A DNA stretch of 64,000 nucleotides, from positions 1,178,001-1,242,000 of the forward strand of contig NZ_AP024862.1 of assembly GCF_024346755.1 (NCBI RefSeq), written 5' to 3'. The DNA is from Vibrio aerogenes (GTDB lineage: Bacteria; Pseudomonadota; Gammaproteobacteria; Enterobacterales; Vibrionaceae). Made by a program: the position numbers and the translations under genes. This document shows positions 63,615 through 64,000 of the stretch, one piece after another. The notes under the pieces were generated by a model that was not told the DNA's origin, did no database searches, and saw only the letters and a list, made by a program, of their open reading frames with translations. Positions within the stretch are counted from its first letter, which is position 1; each line of letters starts with the position of its first letter.

Positions 63615-64000
63615 CACGCAACCGCCCCACTGATTTTTTGCCTGAGACTGACAGCACGCTGACTCACCCGAACATAAATAAAGGTATACCTAAGTGCCGA
63701 AAGTAACGCGTACATAAAAACGGACACGGCATAACTCTGATAAAAGGCCGGCAAAACAAGAAATGCCATCAGGACAACCAGCATCTGTTCCACCTGAATT
63801 CTCATGAAATACCGCTTTGAACCAAATACAAGTTCCAGAATGGTTAAGGGACACACCGCCAGCGAAGGGAATATATAAGGCAATATATAACGGGAAGTCG
63901 GCACGGAGTCAGCCCATTGATGAAACCATTCCAGCTGAACCAGTAACGGATAGAAAATAAAGATTCCTGCTGTTGCAATGATGGCCATAGCCAGCAGCAA
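63614..64000 (-). CDS. Polysaccharide flippase-like protein (partial, runs off the window)
   Basis: The C-terminal 128 residues of a membrane protein with four hydrophobic helices. The pattern and place in the cluster suggest a Wzx/MOP-family flippase or a related lipid-linked oligosaccharide exporter. The gene begins beyond position 64000, so the N-terminus is not seen. Stop codon overlaps the next gene's start (TGATG). Identification is by topology and context only. Confidence 0.55.
   Translation of the reverse strand: MLLAMAIIATAGIFIFYPLLVQLEWFHQWADSVPTSRYILPYIFPSLAVCPLTILELVFGSKRYFMRIQVEQMLVVLMAFLVLPAFYQSYAVSVFMYALLSALRYTFIYVRVSQRAVSLRQKISGAVA

Noticed and set aside
1..64000. CRISPR arrays, tRNA or rRNA genes
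   Set aside because: No regularly spaced direct repeats and no cloverleaf or rRNA-like segments were seen.

Overview
The window looks like a chromosomal segment from a member of the Vibrionaceae. The evidence is a Qrr quorum-sensing small RNA with its own sigma-54 promoter, an NhaD antiporter, three chemoreceptors, a mtlA-mtlD-mltR mannitol locus with several CRP-like sites, a divergent ppsR/ppsA pair, and intergenic palindromic elements of the kind scattered through Vibrio genomes. The species cannot be fixed from sequence alone. No tRNA, rRNA, CRISPR array or prophage structural genes were seen.

Layout. Positions 1-9000: a chemoreceptor, an RDD membrane protein, a methyltransferase, a DUF3299 protein, a lipoprotein alkaline phosphatase behind a probable Pho box array, a small monooxygenase, and a divergent DMT transporter/LysR pair with a near-ideal LysR operator. 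9000-19700: NhaD, an FAH-family enzyme, a secreted PEBP-domain protein, AzlCD, a lipoprotein, a second chemoreceptor, a YhfG-Fic pair, a histidine phosphatase, a frameshifted small membrane gene, a MITE-like repeat and an orphan ParD-like antitoxin. 20000-33300: SemiSWEET, a third chemoreceptor, a DUF2971 protein, ppsR/ppsA, rsgA, an S24 repressor, arfB, a GT1 glycosyltransferase, a PAP2 phosphatase, a YcdX-like PHP hydrolase and a GNAT enzyme. 33800-39200: DUF1266, DjlC-like J protein and HscC chaperone. 39298-40935: an IS110-family element (probably IS1111 subgroup) that appears to sit inside an older palindromic element. 41200-42550: bactofilin and an M23 peptidase whose reading frames overlap.

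43200-56100 is a carbohydrate region. It holds the mannitol PTS operon, an uncharacterised protein, a CI-like regulator, a LacI regulator with an EIIC, and a cellobiose/beta-glucoside PTS operon (EIIB, EIIC, 6-phospho-beta-glucosidase, EIIA) carrying two matching LacI-type palindromes, then a second CI-like regulator. galE and a third CI-like regulator follow. The qrr gene lies convergent to this third regulator, at the end of a translationally coupled exopolysaccharide cluster (flippase, polymerase/ligase, GT2, two GT4, small membrane protein) that runs off the right edge.

Most notable: (1) the qrr gene with a sigma-54 promoter and LuxO-like boxes that overlap the last EPS-cluster gene; (2) three CI-like regulators whose C-terminal domain resembles an S24 (LexA) fold without the catalytic Ser and Lys, two of them behind a duplicated promoter block with a conserved inverted repeat; (3) an IS110 element whose 3' noncoding segment is a candidate bridge/seek RNA; (4) a DjlC-like J protein with HPE in place of HPD, beside HscC and DUF1266; (5) a 97-nt coding overlap of bactofilin and M23 peptidase.
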